Below are positions 8,580-16,644 of a stretch of DNA of 64,000 bases, one piece after another; position 1 is the stretch's first letter; every line of letters starts with the position of its first letter. Made by a program: the position numbers and the translations under genes. Below the pieces are notes generated by a model. It did not search any database. It had not been told where the DNA came from and saw nothing but the letters and a program-made list of their open reading frames with translations. The DNA is from Rhizobium sp. Q54 (GTDB taxonomy: Bacteria > Pseudomonadota > Alphaproteobacteria > Rhizobiales > Xanthobacteraceae). The stretch spans positions 1 to 64,000 of the forward strand of contig CAMDSH010000018.1 of the NCBI GenBank assembly GCA_945907045.1, written 5' to 3'.

Positions 8580-9440
8580 TCAACCTTTGATCTCGGCGCG
8601 GCCGTTGTTGATCGCGAGCACGTCGCGCTCCATCACCCGCGCGCGGAAGCTTACCACGCCGCCATCGCGCCACATCTCGGTGCGGATGGTCTCGCCGGGA
8701 AACACCGGCGCGGAGAAACGCCCGGCAATCGAGGTCAATCGCGACGGGTCGTATCCGCAAAGGCTTTTGAGAATCGCATGTCCCGCGACGCCGAAGGTCG
8801 CCAGCCCGTGCAATATGGGCCGCGGGAAACCGGCAGCCTTCGCCACGGCGGGGTCGGCGTGTAGCGGGTTGGGATCGGCGGAGAGGCGATAGATCAACGC
8901 CGCCTCGGGGCGCGTATTCAGGTCGCACACTTTATCCGGCGCGCGTTCGGGCAGAGGATGCGCCGGCCGCGTCTCGCGCGGCGGTCCGCCGAAGCCGCCA
9001 TCGCCGCGGCAGAACGTCGTCTGCACGATGGTGCTGATGAGTTCGCCGCTCTTTTTGTCCTCGATCAACCGTTCGGAATAAACGATAGCGCCCTTGCCTG
9101 CGCCCTTGTCGACAACGTCGAGCACGCGCGTGCGGCTGATGACCGTGCCGCTGGGCGAAAGCGGTTTATGCAGCACCATGCTGTGCTCGCCGTGCACGAC
9201 CTTCACCCAGTCGATGCCAGTGTCGAGATCGCGCGCCCAGAATCCGGGATAGCCGATCACCACCGCCATCGTCGGCAGCACTTTGAGATTTTTCTCATAG
9301 ACGAACGGAAGTTCGTCCTCGTTCATGGGATCGTGACCGAGGCCGAGACCGAGGGCGTAAAGGATGCAGTCCTTCGAACCGTATGCGTGCTCGACGGTCG
9401 GAATTTTCAGCGCGAGAAGTTTTTCGTAAACAATCGCCAT
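8580..9440 (-). CDS. MaoC-type enoyl-CoA hydratase 2
   Basis: A 286-residue double hot-dog protein like the hydratase-2 part of the peroxisomal multifunctional enzyme. The C-terminal hot dog holds the catalytic signature YRLSADPNPLHADPAVAKAA and FPRPILHGLATFG, with the Asp and His of the R-hydratase site. The N-terminal half is the degenerate substrate-binding hot dog, starting with an aromatic-rich segment (FVYEKNLKVLPTMAVVIGYP). It adds water to trans-2-enoyl-CoA to give an R-3-hydroxyacyl-CoA. Its immediate partner is the SDR encoded three bases upstream; together they reproduce the hydratase/dehydrogenase pair of the multifunctional enzyme as two proteins. Confidence 0.93.
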   Translation of the reverse strand: MAIVYEKLLALKIPTVEHAYGSKDCILYALGLGLGHDPMNEDELPFVYEKNLKVLPTMAVVIGYPGFWARDLDTGIDWVKVVHGEHSMVLHKPLSPSGTVISRTRVLDVVDKGAGKGAIVYSERLIEDKKSGELISTIVQTTFCRGDGGFGGPPRETRPAHPLPERAPDKVCDLNTRPEAALIYRLSADPNPLHADPAVAKAAGFPRPILHGLATFGVAGHAILKSLCGYDPSRLTSIAGRFSAPVFPGETIRTEMWRDGGVVSFRARVMERDVLAINNGRAEIKG

Positions 9441-9443
9441 CGC

Positions 9444-10358
9444 TCAGACGGGATCCCAACTGAACACATCGCCGGAGCGGTCGAGCGGCGTGAAGTTTGG
9501 TCCGAAGGCTCCTTTGATCTGCGCCTCAAGCTGCTGCGGCGTCCAGCCGTCGGAGCGCTGCAGCGAGCGGATCGGCCGCGTCTGGTTGAACAGGAAAATC
9601 TCGTTGTTGCGCACGGAAAAAATCTGCCCGGAAATTCCCTCCGCGCTTCCGGAGGACAGATAAACCGCCAGCGGCGCGATCTTTTCCGGCGTCATCTGCT
9701 GCAGGCGCTCGACGCGTTTCTTCTCGGCCTCGGTTTCCGCCGGGATCGAGCCGATCATCCGGCTCCAGGCGAACGGCGCGATGCAGTTCGAGCGCACGTT
9801 GAAGCGCGACATGTCGAGCGCGATGCCGCGCGAGAGGCCGACGATGCCCATCTTCGCCGCCATGTAATTGGCCTGGCCGAAATTTCCGATCAGGCCGGAG
9901 GTCGAGGTCATGTGCACGAAGGCGCCGGAATTCTGTTCGCGGAAATGCCCGGACACCGCGCGGCTCATGTTGAACGAGCCGTTGAGATGCACGGAAATCA
10001 CGTCCGACCAGTCCGACCAGCTCATCTTGTGAAAAATTCGATCGCGCAGAATCCCTGCGTTGTTGACCAGAATATCGACGCGGCCGAAGGCATCGAGCGC
10101 CGCCTTGACGATCTCGTCGCCGTTTTTCGGCTCGGTGATGGTGAGCGTCGAGGCGATGGCCTTGCCGCCTTGTCCCTTGATTTCCTTGACCACGTCCTGC
10201 GCCGGGCCGGCGTCGTTGCCCGCGCCATCGAGGCCCGCGCCGACATCGTTGACCAGAACGGACGCGCCCTCCTGCGCGAGCAGCATCGCAATGGCTCGCC
10301 CGATGCCCCGCCCTGCCCCGGTGACGATGGCGACTTTCCCGGCGACGATTCCAGCCAT
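9444..10358 (-). CDS. SDR-family (3R)-hydroxyacyl-CoA dehydrogenase-like
   Basis: A 304-residue short-chain dehydrogenase with the cofactor loop TGAGRGIGRAIA, NNAGILRD and a Ser-Tyr-Lys centre in MTSTSGLIGNFGQANYMAAKMG. It resembles the dehydrogenase part of multifunctional enzyme type 2. The extra C-terminal 50 residues beyond a classical SDR are typical of that group. The ATG at 10358 has AGGG at the right distance, whereas the ATG five codons upstream has no ribosome-binding site and abuts the terminator U-tract. It is the first enzyme gene of the operon and is followed by MaoC, acyl-CoA dehydrogenase, CaiB and HIBADH. It presumably oxidises the 3-hydroxyacyl-CoA formed by the MaoC hydratase. 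Confidence 0.9.
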   Translation of the reverse strand: MAGIVAGKVAIVTGAGRGIGRAIAMLLAQEGASVLVNDVGAGLDGAGNDAGPAQDVVKEIKGQGGKAIASTLTITEPKNGDEIVKAALDAFGRVDILVNNAGILRDRIFHKMSWSDWSDVISVHLNGSFNMSRAVSGHFREQNSGAFVHMTSTSGLIGNFGQANYMAAKMGIVGLSRGIALDMSRFNVRSNCIAPFAWSRMIGSIPAETEAEKKRVERLQQMTPEKIAPLAVYLSSGSAEGISGQIFSVRNNEIFLFNQTRPIRSLQRSDGWTPQQLEAQIKGAFGPNFTPLDRSGDVFSWDPV

Positions 10359-10373
10359 GGAGCGACCCTTCAT

Positions 10374-10415
10374 TTACAAAACAAAGCGGTCGGCACCATG
10401 ACGGTGCCGACCGCT
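10374..10415 (-). terminator. Rho-independent terminator/attenuator after the ABC receptor gene
   Basis: AGCGGTCGGCACC (10385-10397) pairs perfectly with 10403-10415 across a five-base loop. On the minus strand the stem is followed by TTTGTTTTGT (10374-10384). It sits 25 bases after the receptor stop and 16 bases before the SDR start, so it must either end receptor transcription or pass only a fraction into the enzyme genes. Confidence 0.85.
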
Positions 10416-10440
10416 GTTCGTCAACGGCGAAGGTGCCGTC

Positions 10441-11700
10441 TTAGTTCTTCGCTTTCTCGTAAGGGTAGATCACTTCGCCGCTCTTGTATTGCGGCGGGTA
10501 AATGATGACCAGCGTGTCGAGCTTGCGGAATTCTTCGATGCTGTTGCTCTTCACGTTCTGGAACTGAGCGGCCATTACGCGTTCGGTCACCCATTCACCA
10601 CCCTTGCCGAATCTCACGTCTCCGACGGTGGTCTTGAAGGTCGCGCCGCGGATGTAATCCGCGAGCTTGCCGTCATCCAGAGTCTTGGTCTGTGTGATCG
10701 CCTGTCCGAGCACCTGCAGATAGGCGTAAGCCCACACCGGCATATAATAGCCGAGCGGATCGACGCCTTCCGCAGCCGCGCGGGCCTGATACTTCTTCAG
10801 GAGATCGAGCGAGCCGGGGAATTCCATCGACTTCTGCGGCAGCCAGGTCTCGAAGTTGACGAGGCCGTTGAGCAGCGGGCCGAGCTGGGTCTTGAACACG
10901 GTGGCCTGCAAACCGACCATCGCGCCGCCCCACATCTTCGGCTTGAAGCCGATTTCGTTCATCGACTTCACCATGCCGACGCTGTCGAGCGGGTAAGAGC
11001 AGACAACGAACAGATCCGGGTTGGTGGCCTGCACCGCGCGTACGATCGGCGCGAAGTCGGTCGTTGACGGCGGATAGGTCTTCTCGTAGACGATCTTGAA
11101 GCCAGCGGCTTTCGCGTTCTCCGACGCGCCTTCGCAGGCGTTGCGGCCGAACTCGGCGTCAGCCATCGCGATGGCGATAGTTTGCGGCTTCGGCTTCTGC
11201 GCCTCGGCAATTTTGAAGAAGCCGCGCGTAAAGGCCGGTTTCGGCGTCGGACCGTTCGGGATCATCGAGAAGTAGCGGTCGTACTTGAACTGCTCGTTCA
11301 CGCCGGTGCCGAACAGGCTGATGAACAATTTTTTCTTCGACATCGCGATCGGAATCGCCGGCGCGATCTGGCCCGACGCATAGCCGCTGACGATCAGGTC
11401 GACTTTGTCGACGTCGAGCAGCTTGGTGTAGATGCCCGGCACCGTCGACGGATTGCTCTGGTCGTCGAAGTAGACGAGCTTGACCTGACGCCCGAGCAGG
11501 CCGCCCTTGGCGTTGGTGTCTTCTTCCCAGATCTTCATCGCCAGCAGCGACGATTTGCCGTTCGCCGAGAGCGGGCCGGTCAGCGACATGCCAAAACCGA
11601 TCTTGATCGGTTCCTGAGCCTGCGCCGGCACGGCAAACGCCAAAGCCGCGGCGGTCAACAGACCGGCGGCGGCGAATGGCCGCTTAAGTTTCTCAATCAT
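10441..11700 (-). CDS. ABC transporter substrate-binding protein (branched-chain amino acid type)
   Basis: A 419-residue periplasmic receptor of the Leu/Ile/Val-binding (Peripla_BP_6) fold. The signal peptide is clear: two lysines near the start (MIEKLKRPF), a hydrophobic core and the cleavage motif PAQAQEP. The mature protein starts with IKIGFGMSLTGPLSANGKS, as in hydroxybenzoate, urea and amide receptors. No permease or ATPase gene is in the window, so it must use a complex encoded elsewhere. The start has a strong GGGAGG site. It precedes the SDR-MaoC-ACAD-CaiB-HIBADH genes in the same direction, separated by a hairpin with a U-tract. It probably delivers the substrate of that operon, an organic (perhaps aromatic or alicyclic) acid. 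Confidence 0.92.
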   Translation of the reverse strand: MIEKLKRPFAAAGLLTAAALAFAVPAQAQEPIKIGFGMSLTGPLSANGKSSLLAMKIWEEDTNAKGGLLGRQVKLVYFDDQSNPSTVPGIYTKLLDVDKVDLIVSGYASGQIAPAIPIAMSKKKLFISLFGTGVNEQFKYDRYFSMIPNGPTPKPAFTRGFFKIAEAQKPKPQTIAIAMADAEFGRNACEGASENAKAAGFKIVYEKTYPPSTTDFAPIVRAVQATNPDLFVVCSYPLDSVGMVKSMNEIGFKPKMWGGAMVGLQATVFKTQLGPLLNGLVNFETWLPQKSMEFPGSLDLLKKYQARAAAEGVDPLGYYMPVWAYAYLQVLGQAITQTKTLDDGKLADYIRGATFKTTVGDVRFGKGGEWVTERVMAAQFQNVKSNSIEEFRKLDTLVIIYPPQYKSGEVIYPYEKAKN

Positions 11701-11804
11701 GACATTCCTCCCTAACCTGATGACAAAAAAATCTTTAGTTCTTGAGTTCTTGCTTGTGCGGGATTTTCAACAATCCACTCGTTCTATTCAACTGTTAATG
11801 CCGC

Positions 11805-12911
11805 CTATCGCCACACCTCGTCGGCCAATTCGACGATCATGCGGAGCTTTGCCCACTGCTCGTCCTCGGCCAGGATGTTGCCCTCCTCGGTGGAGGCAAA
11901 GCCGCATTGCGGCGACAGGCAAATCTGATCGAGCGCGACATATTTGGTCGCCTCGTCGATGCGCCGTTTGATCTCGTCTTTCGGCTCCAGCCGACCGCTT
12001 TTCGATGTGACCAGGCCGAGCACGAGCTGCTTGTTGCCCTTGGGAAAGAAGCGCAACGGCTCGAAACCGCCGGAGCGCTCGCTGTCGTATTCAAGGAAAT
12101 AGCCGTCGAGCGGCGTTTCGTTGAACATCACCTCGGCCACCGGCTCGTAACCGCCCTCCGCGATCCACGTTGAGCGGAAATTGCCGCGGCAGGAATGCAT
12201 GGTGACCACCATGTCTTTCGGACGATCCTTGATCGCAGTCGCGATCATCTTGGCGTAAATCTTCGGCAGCTTGTCTGGATCGTCGCCGCGCTCGCGCGAA
12301 TGCGCGCGCTCGTTGGCGTCGCACATCATCGCCCAGGTGGTGTCGTCGAGCTGCAGATAGCGGCAGCCGGCATCGTAAAACGCCTGCACGGCTTTCTTGT
12401 AGGCCTGCGCCAGATCCTCGAAGAACGGCTCAAGATCTGGATAGACCTTCTTGTCGATGGAGACGCGGCCCTGGCGAAAATGCACCACGCCGGGGGCGGG
12501 GATCGTCATCTTCGCCACCGCGCGCGCGTGATCTTTCACGAACTTGAAGTGCTCGATGTGCGGATGACCGGCAAAGCCGAGCTTGCCGACGGTGCGCACG
12601 CTCTCTGCTTTTGTATCGACGCCGTGGAATTTGATGCCCTTGTCGGTGAAGTAGAACTCGATGCCTTCCAGATTGCGGAAGAAATCGAAATGCCACCACG
12701 AGCGGCGGAACTCGCCGTCGGTGACAAGCTGCAGGCCGATCTCTTCCTGCTTCTTGATGACCTTCTCGATTTCGCGGTCTTCGACCGCTTTCAATTGAGC
12801 GGCGTCGATCTCGCCCTTCGCACGCTTGGCGCGCGCTTGCTGAAGCGGCGCGGGGCGCAACAGGCTGCCGACATGATCGGCGCGGAAGGGGGCTTTGGTT
12901 CGTCGAGACAT
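11805..12911 (-). CDS. Cobalamin-independent methionine synthase II-like (MetE C-domain), copy 1
   Basis: A 368-residue protein corresponding to the catalytic C-terminal barrel of MetE without the N-terminal half, as in YxjG/YxjH-type proteins. The zinc ligands are all visible: MHSCRGNF (His and Cys), LEYDSER (Glu) and LSPQCGFAST (Cys). The folate/substrate aspartate lies in YLQLDDTTWAMM. It opens with FRADHVGSLLRP. Proteins of this class transfer a methyl group to a thiol, but the donor varies (methyl-folate, corrinoid protein or other), and homocysteine need not be the acceptor. It is a tandem paralogue of the next upstream gene, 22 bases away, in an operon with an MTHFR-like gene. It has no SBP or PCD hallmark. 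Confidence 0.9.
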   Translation of the reverse strand: MSRRTKAPFRADHVGSLLRPAPLQQARAKRAKGEIDAAQLKAVEDREIEKVIKKQEEIGLQLVTDGEFRRSWWHFDFFRNLEGIEFYFTDKGIKFHGVDTKAESVRTVGKLGFAGHPHIEHFKFVKDHARAVAKMTIPAPGVVHFRQGRVSIDKKVYPDLEPFFEDLAQAYKKAVQAFYDAGCRYLQLDDTTWAMMCDANERAHSRERGDDPDKLPKIYAKMIATAIKDRPKDMVVTMHSCRGNFRSTWIAEGGYEPVAEVMFNETPLDGYFLEYDSERSGGFEPLRFFPKGNKQLVLGLVTSKSGRLEPKDEIKRRIDEATKYVALDQICLSPQCGFASTEEGNILAEDEQWAKLRMIVELADEVWR

Positions 12912-12933
12912 TTTTGCTTACTCCCTCAACCGG

Positions 12934-14040
12934 TCACTTTCCCCAAACTTCTTTCGACAAGTCCACGATCATCTTCAGCTTCGCCCATTGTTCGTCAGCG
13001 GCGAGCACGTTGCCTTCCTCGGTGGAGGCAAAGCCACACTGTGGCGATAGCGCGAGCTGATCGAGCGCGACGACCTTGGTCGCCTCCTGGATGCGCTTGT
13101 TGATGTCTTCCTTCGGCTCAAGCCGGCCGGACTTGGACGTGACGAGACCGAGCACGACAATCTTGTTGCCTTTCGGCACGAAACGCAGCGGCTCAAAACC
13201 ACCGGCGCGCTCGCTGTCGTATTCGAGGAAGTAACCGTCGTAGTTGCACTTGCCGAACAGGTTTTCCGCCACCGGCTCGTAGCCGCCGGAGGAAATCCAG
13301 GTGGAGCGGAAATTGCCGCGGCAGACATGCGTGGTGATTGTCATGTCGGCGGGTTTTGCTTCCAGCGCCTTGTTGATGCACTTGGTGTAGGTCTCTTGCA
13401 GGTGACCGACGTCGAGGCCGCGATCCTTCGCCTTCTTCAATTCCTCCTGCGAGCACAGATACGCCCAGGCGGTGTCGTCGAACTGCAGATAGCGGCAGCC
13501 GGCCGCGTAGAACGCGCGGATCGCCTGCTGATAGGCGGCGGCAAGATCGTCGAAGATCGCATCGCGGCTCGGGTAAACATCCTTGCTCACCGCACCGGGC
13601 TCAAGGCGGAAATGCATCACGCTCGGCGCCGGGATCGTCATCTTCGGCACGGTCTTGGTGTGCTCTTTCAGAAATTTGAAATGCTCCAGCATCGGATGGT
13701 TGGAGAAACCGATCTTGCCGGTAACTTTGATACTGAGCGGCTTGGTCTGCACGCCCTGAAACTGGATGCCGTGATCGAGCTCGTAGATCTCAACGCCGTC
13801 AAGCATCCCGAAGAAATCGAAGTGCCACCAGGAGCGGCGGAATTCGCCGTCGGTCGCGAACTGCAGGCCAATCTCTTCCTGCTTCTTGATGATGGCGATA
13901 ATCTCGCGGTCCTCAACCTCTTTGAGTTGTGCCGCGCTGATCTCACCCTTTTCGCGTTTGACGCGCGCTTCCTTCACCGGCGCCGTGCGCAGAATGCTGC
14001 CGACGTGATCGGCGCGGAATGGCGGCTTTTTTCTTTGCAT
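12934..14040 (-). CDS. Cobalamin-independent methionine synthase II-like (MetE C-domain), copy 2
   Basis: Also 368 residues, and clearly homologous along its length to the neighbouring copy (shared FRADHVGS, the same zinc motifs THVCRGNF, LEYDSERAGG and LSPQCGFAST). The two copies differ in the substrate-facing segments, for example YLQFDDTAWAYL against YLQLDDTTWAMM and a different loop around residue 175. This fits a tandem duplication followed by divergence, or a heteromeric or two-substrate arrangement. The ATG at 14040 has GGGGG seven bases upstream; an in-frame TTG at 14058 lies before that site and is unlikely. It is flanked upstream by the MTHFR-like gene (47 bases). Confidence 0.9.
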   Translation of the reverse strand: MQRKKPPFRADHVGSILRTAPVKEARVKREKGEISAAQLKEVEDREIIAIIKKQEEIGLQFATDGEFRRSWWHFDFFGMLDGVEIYELDHGIQFQGVQTKPLSIKVTGKIGFSNHPMLEHFKFLKEHTKTVPKMTIPAPSVMHFRLEPGAVSKDVYPSRDAIFDDLAAAYQQAIRAFYAAGCRYLQFDDTAWAYLCSQEELKKAKDRGLDVGHLQETYTKCINKALEAKPADMTITTHVCRGNFRSTWISSGGYEPVAENLFGKCNYDGYFLEYDSERAGGFEPLRFVPKGNKIVVLGLVTSKSGRLEPKEDINKRIQEATKVVALDQLALSPQCGFASTEEGNVLAADEQWAKLKMIVDLSKEVWGK

Positions 14041-14087
14041 GATCTTAATCCCCCGCAAAATAAGCCCGTTACCCGAAGGCCCGGACT

Positions 14088-14948
14088 TCAGTTTGGTTGC
14101 TTGATAGCACGTTCATTTGGCGTGCGCCCCTCCGCCGTGTCACGCGCATAACGGGCCGTTTTCACAACACCGCCGAACGAAAAATAATGCGGCGCGATAT
14201 CTCCCAATCCGGCAGCGGCGCGCAGCGTCTCGACGATCCGGTCCGGTCCGACAGCACCGCTGCCAAGCTGGCCGACCAGCGCCGACGCCGCGCCCGACAT
14301 CAGGCCCTGCACCGAAGACCGGACGCCGCACCGTTTAGCATAACGAAGCAGCGCGGGAAGACTTGTCGGCCCGGCCATGCCGACCTTCACCGGCACGTCC
14401 ACGCCGCCCGCACGCAGCCGCTTGAGCCAATCCAAAATCGCCTGCGGCTGAAACGAGAACTGGCTGACAATATGCAGGCGCAAATCCGCTGACTTCGCCG
14501 CCGCGATCTTGGCGGCCAGCGCGGCTTCAATGGCTTGCGCGGGAATATGCGAATGGCCTTCAGGGTAACCGGCGATGCCGATTTCCTCGATGCCCGCCTC
14601 GCGCAAGATACCGGACGTAATCACCGCCAGCGCATCCTTGAACGGCCCCGCCGCCTCGCCGTTGTCTCCGGCGATGACAAGCAGGCGCCGCATGTCGGCC
14701 TGCCCGCGCACGCGCTTGAGAAATTCCTTCAGGTCGTCCGCCGAAGCAAGCCGCCGCGCGGAGAGATGCGCGATTGGCTCCAGGCCCAGCACGCGCACGC
14801 GCGCCGCGATCTCGGCCAACTCGACATAACTCTGCGCCGGCACGGAGCTCAAATAAATCGGCGCCGTATTGCCAAGGATGCCGGCAAGCTCCGCCAGTTC
14901 GGCGAATGACGGCCGCGTCGCCTCGATTGAAAAGTCGCGCGCGAACAC
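14088..14948 (-). CDS. Methylenetetrahydrofolate reductase-like protein (MetF family)
   Basis: A 286-residue TIM-barrel protein of the methylenetetrahydrofolate reductase superfamily, an FAD enzyme interconverting methylene- and methyl-THF. Strand 1 reads FSIEATRP, with the glutamate equivalent to the catalytic Glu of MetF. The LRGD loop appears as VIAGDNGE, and the later FSFQPQAILDWLKRLRAGG matches the family's QFFFD region. It is divergent from housekeeping MetF. The start is a GTG nine bases after the stop of the HTH-Rossmann gene, with no strong ribosome-binding site, suggesting translational coupling. With the two MetE-like genes downstream it makes a complete one-carbon (methyl-THF) cassette. 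The direction of flow is not shown by the sequence. Confidence 0.85.
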   Translation of the reverse strand: MFARDFSIEATRPSFAELAELAGILGNTAPIYLSSVPAQSYVELAEIAARVRVLGLEPIAHLSARRLASADDLKEFLKRVRGQADMRRLLVIAGDNGEAAGPFKDALAVITSGILREAGIEEIGIAGYPEGHSHIPAQAIEAALAAKIAAAKSADLRLHIVSQFSFQPQAILDWLKRLRAGGVDVPVKVGMAGPTSLPALLRYAKRCGVRSSVQGLMSGAASALVGQLGSGAVGPDRIVETLRAAAGLGDIAPHYFSFGGVVKTARYARDTAEGRTPNERAIKQPN

Positions 14949-14957
14949 GTTCGTGAA

Positions 14958-16379
14958 CTATTCGCGCCGACGGGAGATCACGAAGGATTCGTCGTAGAAC
15001 CAGAGCCCGCCCTGCTGCTGCAACACCTCACGCGTCGCCTCGATATAGCGGCGGTCGCTGTTCACATCCGCAAGACGGTCGTCCTCGATTTGCGCGACGT
15101 AGATCGCCGCGTTCCAGGCCGCCAGCAAGGTCGATGTGCCGATGGACGCCGAGATTTCGGAGGGGAGCGTGTGCATCTCGTAGCGGAACAGCGAGCGGTG
15201 ATCCGAGTAAGCGTTGAAGTTGAGATCGCGCCCCGAGGGGCCGAGTTCCTGCTTCACGGCTTTCAGCAAATCATGCCGGCTGTCGGCGAACGGGTTATCG
15301 CTCGGCCAAACCTTGTGAATGATTTCCATTCCCGGATCGTGACCGTAGGAATGGATCGCGATCATGCGCCCGCCGGGACCAAGCGCGCGGGCAAGCGGCG
15401 TGAGCACGCGCTTGGCCTTGAAGTCGAGCGAGGCGCGCGCGCGGTAAGGCTGCGAGGCGATGACGAGATCGTAATCCGCCGTCGTGCCGCCGGGCTTTGG
15501 CAAGATCGGATCCAGCAAAAAGCGATGATCGGCGCGATGGATCACCAAAATGACAGGCCGCTCGTAAACCGGATTGCCGCTGGTCGGGCTGACCTTCGCC
15601 TTCCAGTTTTGCGCCAGGAACGGTTCGAGTTCAGTGATCTGCTCTTCGAACCGATGCGAGGAATTTCCCGTGAGCGCTACTTCATGCCACACGAGACTGG
15701 TCGCCGCGCTCAGCGATTTCACCGCCAGCCACGGCGCCTCGGCGTAAGCGAGGTTCGTGAGCACGAGCACGGTTGAGGGATGCTCGTAAAAACGATCCGC
15801 CATCTTCTGCAGCGTAAGGCGGATATCCTCCAGGCTGATTTCCTTGGCGACGATATAGAACGGCATGGTCGGAAAACGGTCGTGCATCTGCCGCATCACG
15901 CGCGCGAGCACGGTGCCGTCGCCAACGCCGGCATCGAACACGCGCAAGGCGGGCGGGCGCGGATGCAGGCTGGCGAGTTCGAGCCCAACGCGGTGCGCGA
16001 TTTCCCACTTCTCGCTGCAGGTGTTCACGAACAGCAGATATTTCTGCCGGTTGTCGAAGAAGCGGAAATTGCGCTGCGGGTCGGTCGAAGTCGCGGGCGC
16101 GGCGGGCACGCGCAATGACGTCACTGGCGAACTCTTTTGCTGCGCGCTCGGCCCGGGCGCGGATGGGTTGACTAATACACGGCGCGCGGCACTTCCCTCA
16201 TCAGCCGAGCGCGACATGAAGGAGCGGATGCGCTCCAGCGTGTCGGTGGTGATGCGCCCGCCGTTGCGCAGGCGGCTTGCCAGCTTGCCGTCGTTGACGG
16301 CGCGGCGGCCGAAGGTCGATTCCGCCAGTCCCCGCTGCCGGCAGAAGTCGGCGATCTCGTGCAGAATTTGCTCGTTCAT
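14958..16379 (-). CDS. HTH domain fused to a Rossmann-like (putative methyltransferase) protein
   Basis: 473 residues; I do not recognise a named family. Residues about 1-60 look like a small helix-turn-helix unit (FCRQRGLAESTFGRRAVNDG, then RITTDTLERIRSFM). A Pro/Ala/Ser linker (70-105) follows. The remaining part has a SAM-methyltransferase-like motif I, VFDAGVGDGTVLARVM, near residue 150. A second motif region reads YDLVIASQPYRAR, and a later strand/glycine turn is LGPGGRMIAIHSYGHD. No cysteine cluster or membrane segment is seen. The ATG at 16379 has GGGGGAA upstream; the longer frame starts before that site. It heads the MTHFR/MetE operon. It may be a DNA-associated regulator, a methyltransferase, or both. 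Confidence 0.7.
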   Translation of the reverse strand: MNEQILHEIADFCRQRGLAESTFGRRAVNDGKLASRLRNGGRITTDTLERIRSFMSRSADEGSAARRVLVNPSAPGPSAQQKSSPVTSLRVPAAPATSTDPQRNFRFFDNRQKYLLFVNTCSEKWEIAHRVGLELASLHPRPPALRVFDAGVGDGTVLARVMRQMHDRFPTMPFYIVAKEISLEDIRLTLQKMADRFYEHPSTVLVLTNLAYAEAPWLAVKSLSAATSLVWHEVALTGNSSHRFEEQITELEPFLAQNWKAKVSPTSGNPVYERPVILVIHRADHRFLLDPILPKPGGTTADYDLVIASQPYRARASLDFKAKRVLTPLARALGPGGRMIAIHSYGHDPGMEIIHKVWPSDNPFADSRHDLLKAVKQELGPSGRDLNFNAYSDHRSLFRYEMHTLPSEISASIGTSTLLAAWNAAIYVAQIEDDRLADVNSDRRYIEATREVLQQQGGLWFYDESFVISRRRE

Positions 16380-16644
16380 GACGTTTCCCCCGGGCTCTAA
16401 GTCCCTTGGCCGAAAGCGAACCAAGCGGGGCTTTTTCCGTCAACCACAAAACAGGGTCATCAAAGTTGGGCAGAGTTTGTGGGCCAATTCCCACCACAGC
16501 TGTTTTAGCTGTTTTTGCAGGTGCTCAATAGCCAGCTGTACCGCATGACGAGCAGACTTACCGGGAAGAAGGGGATAGCGCCATGCTTGCCCACACGGCG
16601 GTGGGCAGCGTCTAACATCAGGCCGTGGCGAAAAAATCGCCGGC
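16380..16644. other. Intergenic region, lower GC, no convincing gene
   Basis: These 265 bases separate pcaG (stop at 16645) from the HTH-Rossmann gene (start 16379), both on the minus strand. The middle (about 16440-16620) is visibly less GC-rich than its surroundings. A 60-codon minus-strand open stretch there ends at 16440 with a protein-like run (AIEHLQKQLKQLWWELAHK), but it lacks a start or ribosome-binding site. It could be the remnant of a lost gene or insertion element. An interrupted stem (GCCG-T-GGCGA / TCGCCGGC, 16622-16643) lies just after pcaG without a U-tract. The promoter of the methyl-transfer operon must lie here. Confidence 0.4.

Noticed and set aside
6305-10505. Long plus-strand frames (491 and 515 codons) opposite the SDR-MaoC-ACAD-CaiB operon
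   Set aside because: Antisense shadows of the operon; no start signal and no family match seen.
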